64,000 bases of DNA, taken from positions 749,320 to 813,319 of the forward strand of contig AZLU01000001.1 of assembly GCA_002224055.1 (NCBI GenBank), given 5' to 3'. The stretch comes from Pezizomycotina sp. ARF18. Lineage: Eukaryota; Ascomycota. The translations under genes and the position numbers were made by a program. Positions within the stretch are counted from its first letter, which is position 1; each line of letters begins with the position of its first letter. The notes below the pieces were generated by a model. The model made no database searches. It was not told the origin of the DNA and saw only the letters and a list, made by a program, of their open reading frames with translations. This document shows, in pieces, positions 11,401 to 23,358 of the stretch.

Positions 11401-13620
11401 GGGCTAGAACATAAACCATGAACTGACTCGTGCAGAGGCTGTAAACCGGAGTTAGAAATTTACGCATCTTGGAGAAAGAACTATAGCGGAAATGAAACTG
11501 CAACACAACAAGCGTCGAGTCCATAGTAGTTACGCTTCGAAGAGCAATAAAGCAATTGTACACTCAGAGAAATTAATTCTGGGCTCATCTAGAACTCATA
11601 AGCTCGCCCCAGTACTCCAACCCAGAAGACCGTTCATCGCATATTATTAAAGAAAGCCTATATTACAGAGATGAGATAATTCGATTGCGGAATTTACAAG
11701 GATAGGAATAATTTCCATCTTCGGTCGAGATGCCCCTCCGACATCCTCAACAGCAGATGTACCCAAAGAACATCAACATGATAAAGGGGCTGGCATGCGT
11801 CTGAGCAACTTGTTGCTGGGATAGAAAGGTCCAGAGCTCTGCAGCGCTGGCATAACGAGGAGCTCACAGCAGAACGACTTTGTTTCCACCATGATATTGA
11901 GCATCTAGAATCTGGCACCTCGCCTTTTATTTCCTTTTCCCCCTTCTTCACAATCTATATATAAACACAAATTCATGTAAAATCAGAAAAAAAAAAATGA
12001 AAAGTTGCAGGTTCTAGATCCTTCGATCCTTCCTAAATCCTTCCTTTATTCGTACGAAAACCTTAACTTCACGGCGCCTAACAGCACCATGCAATAATTC
12101 CTACAAGATAGCCTAACCTTTAAAAAAGAATCCCCGAATCTTGAAGCAGTCAAAGCGGACCGAGCACCTCCTGTCTTCCAGAACGGGGGGTGTATCGAAT
12201 ATATTGTGTAACCGATACTTCAACGTGGCAGTAGTTAGCGAAAGCTTCCCTGTTTCTCTAGAGAGGATTACGCAACGAAAATCTCAGTCCAAGGACGACG
12301 AAGATCGATGTCGATTGATATTTCAGAAACGTTAATTCTAAGCCAGAAAGCTTTATCTTGAGATCATTTTAAATATTGCAAAGTAGACCGGCCTCGCGCC
12401 ACGGCTTGGTATTTCCTGCAAGGACCTAGTTGCCTAGATAGTGGATATGCAAGGCGTCGCATTTCCTACGGGGGTTATCAGAGTTTTGAGCTCGAGACGT
12501 GAGAAAGTGTAGCCGGTGTGATAGATTTTTGGGCCAAGATCGGGCCTTTAATTGTCCAATTCTTTTGTTGTAAACGTTTTGTAGCCAAGATAGGAGTCCG
12601 TTAGACTACTTATGTATTTATTATTTCTATGGGTTTCCTCCCTGTGCGATAGTCGCTGGCTTGCATTTCGGGCCGTTTTACGGACGCCTCAAGACGCCTC
12701 TTGGATAACTACACACAGGTAAAAGACGAGGAAAGATCTTTGATGAGAGCCTAACTAAATCCTAGAGCTTACCGAGAGAAGGTGTATATATGCGTAAAGT
12801 ATCGGTATGTCTTTGCTGCAAGCGTTGCCGTCGTAGGTTAGGATTTGGATCTGTTCTTGCATTTTACAATGTTCCCAAGAGTGAAAAAAAATCTTGGATA
12901 TATTGCATAAAACTAAAGGAACAAGTATGCCATGAATACTAGGCGAAAACCACCTTGTATATGCAATGCATCATTTAAAGAACAAGGAGAGGAAAGCCTT
13001 TATAAGGGCAGCAGTAGTTGAAGGGATTGCCATCATCGTTCCTAAGATAAACGTTCGAGGGTTCAGCGCCGAATACCCCGAAGGAGGATATCAAGACGTA
13101 GAAATTATTTGGCTAGTTGCGTAATGAGTAAATGTCGAAAGAGTGGTACAGTTTCCTTTCTCATCGACCTTGGTTTGATAAACAGAAAAATAGGAATATG
13201 GCATTCCGGTGCAAGCTCAAGATGCTAGGAAGCGAGTTTTTCACCCAAGTCTCCATCAAGTCTGATACAGACATGAAAAGCTGTATATAATCAACCATAA
13301 TCAAGTTTTAGACTATAAACGAACACCAGAGGTTCTCATAAAACCATTATCGCGAACTCCTAAGACACGATCTAGATTCTTAGAGGAGGGAAGCTTTGAT
13401 CTGTAACACCATAGTAAAAACGCCACTTGCTAACTGTGGATTTAGTGATATCATCTGTGGTACTGCGACAAAAAGACACGATGCAGGTATCTGTCCTCTC
13501 GTGGTAATTTTCATCAAAACTTCCATCCAATGCAATGACCTTTATTAGTATTTACATCATTAAAACCTCGTAATTCCCTGTCCTATCCTCCCGCTCGCTG
13601 TAACATTAATGGATTGATGC
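8400..13620. other. Gene-less region, probably old mutated repeat DNA
   Basis: Over 5 kb there is no frame longer than about 85 codons and no conserved host protein. Base composition is more even than in the flanking poly-T spacers, and stretches read like degraded coding sequence broken many times. Stops sit where CAG, CAA, CGA or TGG codons are plausible, which is the direction expected from repeat-induced point mutation. I could not assign an element family and see no clear terminal repeats. This is inference from texture, not from homology. Confidence 0.35.
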
Positions 13621-14010
13621 AATGAATGAACGTCAATTTCGTAACCATAAATGAGAAAGAAAAAGAGAGAGAGAAAGAGAGAGACCTAGCGCATGTACAA
13701 AGAACCAGAATTAGAAGGCACTATTCACATCTTCCTCAAAGGAAGCTAAATAGAAATACCATGCATGCAAAACAGAAGGAAATTTCCGATAGTCTACAAA
13801 AGATAAAATGGAAATTTTAGAAATTAAGTCACTTTTTGAAAAGCAATAGTGAGCGCGTAACAAACGTGTCTTTGACGTTCAGATAAGCTGAGAGCTTCCT
13901 TCCTCCGGCCAAAAAATTCAAAACAGACCGCTGAAGCCCAAAACCAAAAAAAAAAAAGAAAAGGGAAAGCCTTAATCAGTGAAATTAGTAAGAATCCGAT
14001 CCGAGCCGCT
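13620..14010. other. Short spacer downstream of the kinase gene
   Basis: It contains a purine-rich GAGAAAGA stretch near 13,650-13,690 and a short poly-A near 13,945. Nothing else is supported. Confidence 0.4.
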
Positions 14011-16622
14011 CTATCCAGCAGCGCGCTCTCTGCGGACTCGACGGCCTCTCCTCCTCGACAGGTTCCCGGACGAAGTATCCCTCAGCGACCGCTCATCGAA
14101 CCGTCGGTCGTCGTACCTCGAAACCGGACTCGCCACTTTCGACCTGTGCGAAACCGCCGTCGAGCTCGGCCTCGTAGACCGCGGACTCAGCTGCGACGGT
14201 AGCTCCCCGAACGTTCCCCGGGGGCTAACGGGTATCTCCGTTGACATCGTCCGCCGTAGAGACTCAGGCAGACTACTCTCCCTCGGCGGGAACTGCGTCT
14301 GTAGCTGCGGCAGCGGCTGCGAAGGGAAAGGCGCCGGTTCATGTTGCCGTTGCCCTTCACCGAACGTGGCGCGGGAATGCCGCGAAATCTGACCTTCGCT
14401 GGCGTTAGGATTGTTGCCACCGGATGCGTTCCCGAGCTCGTCGACGAAAACGAGTACGCCCTCGACATTTGGAATGACGAGCTCGCACCCGCGCCAGCGC
14501 CGGCAGCACCCAATGGGGTGAAGTTTTCCGTCATGCGGGGTGACCGGCCGTACTCGTGCATGTCATCCCAGCCAGTCCAATTACTCCACGAGCCGCGGAG
14601 GCTGAATCCACATCACCGGGTTAGCGCCGCCTGAGCCGTTGGCGAGCTCGCAGTGGGGTTCGCGGACGAGCTTCATAACGCGAACGAGGCCATCGCACAC
14701 TTCCCTCGGCGTCGGCCGGGCTTCAAGGTCGCGCTGTAGTATATGTTGACACACAACAAGACTAGATTGCACTGCATCGTCGTCGCGGGCAGCGGCTTCC
14801 TTCTTGAGCTTATCGATCCACTTCGCCACGGCTTCGAGGTTCGCGTGGAAGGAAGAATCGGTTGCCCGCCGCCCTAGATCCCGCGGCACGGTTACGTTTC
14901 GACCTGTATGACTCAAACTGGGACCCAGATTTCTTCTTTTGAGTGGAAGGTCAGCATTTCAAGAAAATACATCCGAGCGAGAAAACGTCCGATTTGGCGG
15001 CTGGTCTCGAGACCCACTCGCCAACTTTGACAATATGTCGCGACGATCCTTGAGTGGATACTGAACCCCCTCTGGTATCGCGTCTTCGAAGAAATTCTTC
15101 GTCGGCGATCTTGGTGTCTTCGGTGGGACTTGAGGGCTATTTGGACTCGGAGGTATAGGACCATTATTTTGCGTCGGAGGCCCTTCGTCCTTTCCGGCCA
15201 CCTCCGAAAGCTAGCGAAGTGGGCGTCTTCGAAATATTGAATTGTACTGAGCGCTGCCACAGCTCCGGCGCAGCATATATATAGTATTCCGAATCATTTT
15301 GACTTCCTTTTGGCGATTGATTAAGGTGTCGGAAATTACCGATATCGCAAAAAGAATCCTTCCAGTGCGCCCCTCAATCACATGGACCTTGGTCGAATAT
15401 CTCTGTGTGGGATTCCCCGGTCGTACAAATACGCCAGAGCATCCGCCAGGCAATGCATCCAATCCAGAGCTTGAATCTCCTCACATCTTCTGCTAGCTTC
15501 CTAAACGCAGCCGGTGGTGATGATAAGAAACTCTTCAGCGTCATTTCAGCCGCGGGTGTTAACAGAAATAACCGAAACCTTGATGTGTATACGAGGCGTA
15601 TAATCTCACAATATGGTCGTGGTGAACACTCCGCATTTCCTCGATTTCGTCGAGAAGATACTCCGGCCTCAGAGTAACCCGGCGTATCGCCTAGTACGAA
15701 GCGCTTCCGCGCAAAAACTCTGTTCTTATGTCTTGGCTGTGTTACACGGTCGTCATGGTGAACGAATGGCTGCGGTTTCTTGTGCAGGATCTTCTGCGGG
15801 ACAACGTCCAGCGGTACCAATTCGTCGTCTTCATAGTCTATATGCGTTCCGTGGTGGATAAACCGTAGATGATAGTCCTTTGCGTTTTAAAAACTTCCAT
15901 TCGAATGCCTCCTTCGGTATCTTCGGGTGGTGTAATCTTAGCTTCTTTACCGACTCGGCGGCAATTGGTAGGTCGTTATCGTCGAAGGAGTTATCGATAA
16001 CGTTAAAAATTTGCTCCGCGATCCCCAGGTCGACCAGGATGAGGAAAAACTTTTTCGCGCGATGCAATATCCATTCTATGTACGTCGTGCTCGTAAGACC
16101 GTCGCCAAAGTCAACCTCTCTCTGCAGTTTCTCGACATCGCCGAGCTTTAATCGTATAAACTCGGGAGTAACGGTCTCGGATATCTTCAGCGCATCCCAC
16201 CAGCCCGAATCCCGATACGAAGCCGGCTGGTCTGATACGCTAAGCCGCGCAAACGAGTCCTTGGTGCTAATGCTATAGCGCTCATCCTCGTCCTCGTCTC
16301 CGCCATCTGTAGTGCTGTCGATCACGTTGCCGACTACGGTCGCATTGGTTGACGTGCTGACACCGGATGTGCTGCCCCACACTGTGCTATTCCCCACGGA
16401 CCCTTGAGCACTGTTATTCCGCTTCCGGCCGGGTAATGTGCTGTGCGCGACGTTTACTAGGGATGCGACTGTGGACTGCCGTCTCGAAGCATCGGATTTT
16501 GCGAACCAGGTGCTGCTGTCGCTGCTACTGCTGCCGCCGCTTGCTGCGGAAGGCACCGGAGGGGTGGGGCTGCCGGCTTAACCTTGTCTTTCTGTGACCG
16601 GAACGGGAGGAGAAGTAGACAT
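14011..16622 (-). CDS. Fungal Ser/Thr protein kinase, large, frame-broken
   Basis: The gene reads from about 16,622 (ATG, MSTSPPVPVT) down to a stop at 14,011. A Ser-rich N-terminus is followed by a helical segment containing YIEWILHRAKKFFLILVDLG and EEAFEWKF-like blocks typical of a fungal kinase group. The kinase N-lobe has FARKRF, giving a candidate ATP-binding Lys near 15,705, then the HDHIVRLYASYTHQGFGYF region. The catalytic loop reads RGIPHRDIRP near 15,410, with the HRD motif intact. The metal-binding motif appears as DIG rather than DFG. An APELW activation-segment end and an FSLGCIFLEMLTF helix follow, then a C-terminal tail rich in Ser, Pro and Arg. The frame changes repeatedly, and there is a stop just after the proposed start, so the 5' end is uncertain. 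Substrate and pathway are unknown. Confidence 0.72.
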
Positions 16623-18179
16623 ATTCCTTAGTGTCAACCTTCGAAGGCTTGACGGAGGATCTCCAGCGCTGCTCGATTTCTTCAGATTATCCCCGCGGAG
16701 GTGCTCGAGTGGTGATTGAGCTTATCGAATAGCATTGTGAAAGGCTATTTTGCTCGATTGGGTGTCGGCGACCACAGCGCTTGCAGGGGAGTAATGATGT
16801 GATTGGTGTCTTTTAGTGCCGTTTCTCCTCTTGCCCAGCGAATGAAAATCCCAGCTACCCCACGAACAAACAAAAATTTGTAATCGGAAGCTGTCAAAAA
16901 CCGTTTAACAGAGAATGGAAAAACCTGGGTATCGTTAAAATCGAAAAAGGACGAGACGAATAATCCATAGATGCGAGGAATATATCACTGGAAAGGAGAA
17001 AGGAAAGGGGCGATGGAAAAAAGAGGAATGGGAGGAGAAAAAAAGAAGGAATGCAAGAATCTCCTCCAGCTGCCATTCTAATTTGTTGAGAGGGGGGTTC
17101 TAAGAAAGAGAGAAAGAAAGAAAGAAAGAAAAAAGAAATTAAAAGCTTCTTCACTTTTTTCTCTCCCTTGCAAGCATCGCCCCATTTACCGTACAATTAC
17201 GGAGTATTAGTAGGCATGAACAAGCGCACGAATACGATTCCCGGGAACCAAAGTCCAGCTTCCTACGAGGAGAGTCGAACCGTCTTCCATTATTAAATTC
17301 CTTCTGCATTGATTTTTTTGAACTTTTTACCATCTGCTGCCGGGTGTGTGGAGAAACAATGCAGAAAACTCGTGGGAATGGGAAACCTGACCAATAGGAA
17401 CAGCCTGATGGCGAAGCGATACTGTAAAACATATTTCGTTCTCGTAAAAAAACTGAAAAGAGAGGGTGCCTACAAAGTTTTGAGGATTAGTAGAATGCTT
17501 CTGGTTTAGTATGGTCCAGCCGCTGACGATCTCATGCAGAGAATAGGGTGGCTAAAATGAGGAGAGCAGGATAAATCTTTGGAAATGAGAAGCTTGTCCG
17601 GCTGTTTAAGCCCCACGACCGCAAGACGAACTCGGCGTGGGTAGAGTCGGCAACGTGAGCTACGGTCTCAGAGATAAGCTCATATTGCCTCGATCCTGGC
17701 ACCACCACGCAACCCATGCTTTCGGTTCTCTATTCGTCACTGATAAGCAGGAGTATCAGTGATGGAAAGGTTTTTCCGATGTCCCGAGATAAGGTACAGG
17801 GTGTTAAATATAGGACATCGACAAGGAAAGAGACGCTTCCAAAGCAGCCCACATTCAAACGCGCGGAAGAGGTTGGAGTAAAAGCATTGTGAGAGAAGAT
17901 TTTTACTTTTCTATATAAAAATATAAAAACAAGGCACAACCTCGGGTGAGGTTTTTGTGGCTGCAGTAACTCGTGGCGTTCTGGCATATGCAGCAACACG
18001 ATCCATCCAAATTACCCACGCAACTTTTCGCAATCATATCTTACACAAACAAGAAATTTGTTTGGATGGTTGTTTTAGAAAAAGGGGAGCTTTCCCTTAG
18101 ACGAAAGGCCAATGCGTAATAATCTAAAAATGCAGAGAACAGTTCGAGAAGCCGAGATGCACGTGAGCGCGCGCTCTCG
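16623..18179. other. Spacer, no gene recognised
   Basis: A (GAAA)n purine tract lies at about 17,103-17,135. Short frames on both strands show no conserved features. The right part should include the 3' UTR of the NDUFAF3-like gene. Confidence 0.45.
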
Positions 18180-18941
18180 CTACCGGAATGAGAGCGGGAA
18201 GAAAGCCGCCGCCACATTTTCTCCGCTCCTCTCGGTAGCTAGTAGATTGTATTCCGCTGCTGCGTTCCGCGTGTCCATGGCGTCTACTCGTATGCCGAGG
18301 TTATGTATCCTCGACCGTGTCCGATCAGACATCATCAGCGAGCCAGCTCCAGTCCCTAGGATGAGGAGCTCTATACGCCCACAATGAAATCCTTAATTAG
18401 CAAGCGCTCCATTTATCTTCACCAATCAAACATTTTTCCTTTCCATGCACAACAGGACTCAACTGCATGTAAAAAAAAAAAACCACCCCACTAACCGGGC
18501 TTCGGCGCGACAACATCCAGTGCGCCCAAACTTCCTCGTCGCAGTCCAACACACATCCTTTATCTTCGCCAGCTCCAGCAGTCGTGTCCACCTTGAATGC
18601 CTCGTTGTGCAATATCAGGACCCCATCGCCGTGTATCTCCACCCATTATTCAGCAAAAACCCATCCTCGAACAACCTATCCACTCCTCCCGAAGGCGGTG
18701 GTACCTCCGACGTCACGTTCATCTCCGTGAATATGTCCGTCGGGTCGGCTCCACCTTCCTCGGGCCTAACAACACCGGAGACCGGACCTCCGTATTTGCC
18801 TGAACCCGAAGCGGGGCGTAGATTGTTGGGAGCGTCGTGGAAGGAACGCGTTGCGCATGTGCCACGGCTGTTGGCGTGAAGATGGCAGCTGAAAGAAACT
18901 CCTTGTTTCTGTATGTGTTGGTTTGTGTAACCTGACGTCAC
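18180..18941 (-). CDS. Mitochondrial complex I assembly factor, NDUFAF3-like
   Basis: The minus strand reads RSFHDAPNN, a mitochondrial-presequence style segment, then PTDIFTEMNV, then DGFLLNNGWRYT, GVLILHNEAFKVD and, after an intron, ELLILGTGAG. It continues with GIRVDAMDTRNAAAEYNLL and ends near VAAAFFPLSFR. This matches fungal NDUFAF3 (DUF498/Mth938-like fold), a matrix protein that helps build the early peripheral-arm intermediate of respiratory complex I. The hallmark NNG, the LILGTG segment and the DTRNAAAEYN block are all present. An intron lies between the two homology blocks, at about 18,390-18,480. The start is unresolved: no ATG is in frame directly upstream, and a candidate ATG at 19,078 would need a frame change. 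A one-base ambiguity near the end leaves the last few residues uncertain. Confidence 0.8.
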
Positions 18942-19078
18942 GGTGGAGGCTGCGTATTTGTGTATCCTCGAGTTGGAGAAAAGTTGGTTGTTCTCGCAAC
19001 GCAGGCAGGCTGTGTACCTGGTGAGAGTTTGACCGGCAGGCCGGCAGCTTCTAGGAGCTACTACTACAATACTGACAT

Positions 19079-19835
19079 TGTTCAGCTAGAACTTGTTATG
19101 GTGAATTGAGCTGAAGCCCTGCAAGTCTGGAACTGGTAGAAGGATATCGTATCTATTGACTGGATAATGGCAGAAGTCAGCAGTGGATGGTGCATTGCTG
19201 TGTGTAACACATGTGAAGACTTGCCGTCTCCTATAGTTAAGCTGTTCTTATATCCCTTTAGAACGAAAATTGCGATAAGGAGAAAGAAATCTCGGAGCAA
19301 TGATACTTAAGTAGTTCTAGGGCCGTGTAAGCAGTTTCCTTCCCTTTTAGCAAAAGAACGTTTGATACCGCAATTGAAAGTTGTTGGTGATTTTTTAAGT
19401 GAGGACTGATTTTCGCACCTTTTAGATTTCCAACTACCTGATACCGCGAAGGTTTAAAAATCCAATTCGGTAGCTTTAGACGACCTCGCACTAAAATAGA
19501 TAAGAAATTATAACCGAACCCCGGAAAACCCGCCACCACCACGCCCCACCGCCACTACTACTCCAAGCTTTCGAGCTCCGTCATATGGCAATATATCACC
19601 GGTTATCGATATCGCTCAAAGAGGATCACATAACTGGTGATTCCCCAAATATTAAATGCAACTCATTAACATTGGTGCTAGACGCATTTCGCTATCATTC
19701 TTGTTACCCTCACCGGTAATATCTCTGAGAACCTCCTCGCTACTGCCATCTCGAAACTTCACCACCAGCTGCACCTTGAGAAATAAGAACCATCAAGGTA
19801 TTGCAATCGACCATCTTGTTTCACGTGCTTAAAAA
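19079..19835. promoter_or_regulatory. Shared upstream region of two divergent genes
   Basis: About 760 bases separate the likely 5' end of the minus-strand NDUFAF3-like gene from the plus-strand 2H phosphoesterase gene. Both promoters must lie here. I see no distinct TATA box or operator-like repeat. Confidence 0.35.
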
Positions 19836-20838
19836 ATGCTAATCTTCCACAAAAACTACAGCAGATCAACCACCCCCAATGTCCTCCCCGCCGCTCCCTT
19901 CACCCTCGACTCCGGCGACGTCTCCACAGCCACCTCACAGCCACCTCCGCATCCAAACGACCGTCGCCGACGCACTTCCTCTGCCTACCACTATACCACA
20001 GTCAATCTCCATATTCTCCAACCCCTCCACACAACCGTCATCACTATTCCCAGCAACAGACGCACACAACACCCTCAAGCGCTCCCTCAAACAATTCCTT
20101 CTAGACGAAAGCCGAATCCGACGAGCGGAGCGTAATAGAAAAATGCCAAAATACCGAGAGACGCATTCCGACCGTACGGCACCGTCCACCTTACTCTCGG
20201 CGTCATGAGCCTGCGGGATACAGACGCTGTAAGCAAGCCGTAGAAGTATTAAACGGCGTCGATCTACAAAGCTTACTCCGCGAAGCACAAGGGGAAGGAG
20301 GTGTTAAACTCTCGGATGCGAAATTATTGATTTCTTTACGCGGACTACGGACGATGCAATCACCCAAAAGACGACGGTGTTATATTCCCATCCTTCCGCC
20401 GCTGCAGGAGCGAAGGAAACGAAGACGTGTTGTATAAATTTGCTTTATCACTACGGGAGCACTTCATATCTAACGGTTTAATAACACCTGAATCGCGCGC
20501 GTTTACGTTACACGCCACGATTATTAATCGATATACTCGAAATCCGGCCAGAAAAGGGAGGAAGTAGAGGTAGAGGAAGAGGAGGCGGGAAGGGTCGACA
20601 TGGGAGGGGGATAAGTTAGTTATAGATGCGAGCGATCTGTTGGATAAATATCATGATAAAGTCTTCGTTGAAGGTTAAGATCGATAGGGTGGAGATGTGC
20701 AAGATGGGAGCGAGGAAGGGGGAAGAAGTCGTCGATGAAGATGGTGGACGGAGATTGTTGGTGCCGGGTATGAGGTTATTGCGTGGAAGTCTTAAGTTCG
20801 TGATAATACGAAGAGTTAAACCGGTTGTACAGAAATGA
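19836..20838 (+). CDS. ASCC1/AKAP7-type 2H phosphoesterase
   Basis: Across three frames the plus strand gives RPSPTHFLCLPL, then TLKRSLKQFLLDE, then FRPYGTVHLTLGVMSL, LLISLRGLRTMQSP, LREHFISNGLITPESRAF and TLHATIINT. A KIDRVEMCKMGARK block follows and the gene ends at 20,838. This is the AKAP7-like phosphoesterase domain found in activating signal cointegrator 1 complex subunit 1. Both 2H catalytic motifs are visible: H-L-T near 20,188 and H-A-T near 20,515. A long Lys/Arg/Gly/Glu-rich insert (about 20,555-20,610) sits between the second motif and the final strands. No KH domain was seen. Animal ASCC1 works with the ASCC helicase in alkylation-damage response; activity in this fungus is inferred. 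The frame changes several times, and the N-terminus before RPSPTHF is uncertain. Confidence 0.75.
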
Positions 20839-21335
20839 TTTCATTTCTTATAGGTATTTTGTTTAAATTGGTCAAAAGAATGTACTGTATATACGGATGA
20901 CAGCCATTAAAGTGATTTTGATAAATATATCAATTCGAATACCATAATAAACAATAATACTTCAAGCATCTCATACCATTCAACTCCGTCCTACAGGCCT
21001 CCTTGTGATGGTCTCTAGACTACCCATATTATCCTTTCTTTAGCAAAAAAAAAAAAAAAAAAAAAAACCCGTATTGATAGCGGGAGTAAAACTGAGAACT
21101 AAAAGAAATAAAGAGAAATTAACCGTTCAATATACGCCTTGCCCAAGAGTAAGCCGTTGTAGTGCAGACAAAGTCCGCTAAGCTAAACCCTTTTCGAGTG
21201 CCCTTATAGCCACGATCGATGGAAACTGGAGCCCGAATATCGGATTATGAAGCAACCAGTGAACGTCCACGCAGCCAGCCGCAACCAAACCCTCCCCCAA
21301 AAGCACAACACAACCATCACCACCCACCTCTCCAC
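20839..21335. other. Tail-to-tail spacer
   Basis: This separates the convergent phosphoesterase and membrane-protein genes. It holds a poly-A tract at about 21,044-21,066 and otherwise nothing recognisable. Both 3' ends should fall here. Confidence 0.4.
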
Positions 21336-22122
21336 TCACGCAAGCTCATGCCTAACGTATACCCCACCTTCTCCGGACTCGCACCCCACGCCACCCTCCA
21401 CATCGACCTCCCTCGTCACCGTTATCACCGGTACCCTGCTTTCCTCCGCCGCGATGGTATTCCGCCGCGACGAACCGCGGCGCCATATGTATATGGCGCC
21501 GATTACGATGATACCCATAAGGCCGATGCCGCCGAGGACGGAGCCGGATATGATCGCCATGGGTGGGAGGGGAGGGATGTGGGGGATGAAGAGGCTTGGG
21601 AAGTGGGTAGAATGGGTTGATAAGAGGTAGTAGTTTGAGCAGAGGTAATAGTGGGAGGAGATGAAGAGGAAGTGAATGTGGTAGCGGTAGGTAGGGTGGT
21701 CGGCCAAGGGCCGGGGTCGGTGTCGTAGCAACAAAGCTACTCGTCTCAGATATAAAAGAATTAGAAGTAAACAACAGTAGGAATATCAGTGACCGTGCTC
21801 GTGTATTGGCCGTCGGTTCCACTAGTCCCAGCCGGAATGCCGCTCTCGGTATTGTGAATGTGGAAAAAACTCTGGTCAGCGGATGCTGATGGGTCGACTT
21901 CGGCTGTAGATTCGAAAGTAGGATTTATGATTATACTAGGTGCTGGTTCAAACGGGCCATCGTCGACGGACCTCTCATGAGGGACGGCGGTAGCGATGGG
22001 AGTCTCCACGCTCGCGGGCGATTCGTTATCGAAGTCGAATTCCGTGCTCGAGGCGAAGACTATATCCTCTTGGACACGCAAAAGAGGAAGACGACGGGGG
22101 AAAAATAAAGTAGATATACCAT
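21336..22122 (-). CDS. Secreted-type single-pass membrane protein, Mid2/WSC-like layout
   Basis: An ATG at 22,122 opens MVYLLYFSPVVFLFCVS, a good signal peptide. It is followed, after one frame change, by an acidic Ser/Thr/Pro-rich ectodomain (EDIVFASSTEFDFDNES and onward) of about 110 residues. A strongly Ser/Thr-rich stalk comes next in a third frame, around 21,600-21,720. One membrane helix, with the core ISGSVLGGIGLMGIIVIGAI, lies near 21,500-21,570. It is followed by a basic WRRGSSRR stop-transfer and a short cytosolic tail ending VRHELA. This order resembles fungal cell-wall stress sensors of the Mid2/Wsc type, but no WSC cysteine domain is visible, so the match is architectural only. 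The downstream pathway is unknown. Frame changes within the stalk make its exact length uncertain. Confidence 0.6.
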
Positions 22123-23358
22123 TATTTTTTCTTGTTAAAAAAGTTTCCCTTCACTGGCGGAAATCCCTTCTAACGTTGAATTTGCTCTCCTAGCTTTAGA
22201 TGAATTTAATCTTTATTTTAAAATACCATGGAACAAGTTCAAACAAAAAAAAAAAAAAATGAAGATATGGAGGGAATGGTGAAGTAGAGGAAGGAGAAAA
22301 AAAGGAAGAGAGATATCGCGATCTTATAGAAAAGCGGGAGAGTGAGGGAATATACACTTGCTATCGCAGAATTATAAGGACAATAACCCCTTCCGACGAA
22401 TTCATTGTTAAGGTGTATAAATAACGCAGCTTCCCGCGTGAAACACACAAGACCAGTGATTGACGATATCCGCCAATTTTCTCATGTCACTTTGCGCCTT
22501 TCTTTATTCAAAGGCCCAAGGTGGAAAATAGAAGGAAAGAGAAGTGGGAAGGGAAGAAACAAAAGGGGTTGAGACAAGTCTAGCTTTTAGCATGCCTAGC
22601 TGCTGAAGCTATAAACATTATAGCATCTTGGGGATCTCTAGCATAGGTGCCTAGCGTCTCGTTACTCACTAACCGAGTCTCGTGTCTCAGGTAGCCGTGC
22701 GTAAGGATGCTGGTTGCTTGACTGATTACCGGAGAAAGGTATAGATATTGTCACTGGTCACATGTATTGCAACGATCAAGGAAGATTCTCCCGCAAAGGC
22801 ATAATCATTGCGCTGTATTAGAAGAATCGAAGTGCCCTAAATATAGCGAATTATACCAAGGGAGTTTTAGTAAGTGAAAGCGGATGTGTATAAGTCAGCT
22901 CGGACTGTACTAATGACTTACCTTGACGTGAAAGATTGTATAATATCCTCTGCTGTCGTGGTAAGCTTAATATTGTACAGGATCAACTAAAAGCGAAGCA
23001 AGAGAATATGGCTCCCACATTTGGTCAACGAAAGTAACCATTTTATTGATCTCACTTGATCCAGTAAGAGCATTTAAGACCGCCGTGATGCATTTTTATT
23101 TAACCATAGAACTTCGGAAAAAGACAATATACAATAACCGAAACTGGAAAAAAAGAAAAAGGGGAAACGATGGAACAAACCGGTCAAACATTGGTACGTA
23201 TTAAGATATATTTTATAATCAAATAATTCAATCGCGTGGCATGTACAAGTCTCCTGAAACGTAGGTTTTCGGTTTTCTTTATGTATAGTGAGAGAGAAAG
23301 GGATCGAAACATGAATAAAATAACGACAAGGCAACATTTTGTATGAAAACAACTCCGT
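22123..23358. other. Spacer between two minus-strand genes
   Basis: It should contain the promoter of the membrane-protein gene on its left and the 3' UTR of COX4 on its right. Open frames here have no conserved features. A poly-A tract lies near 22,245-22,258. Confidence 0.4.
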
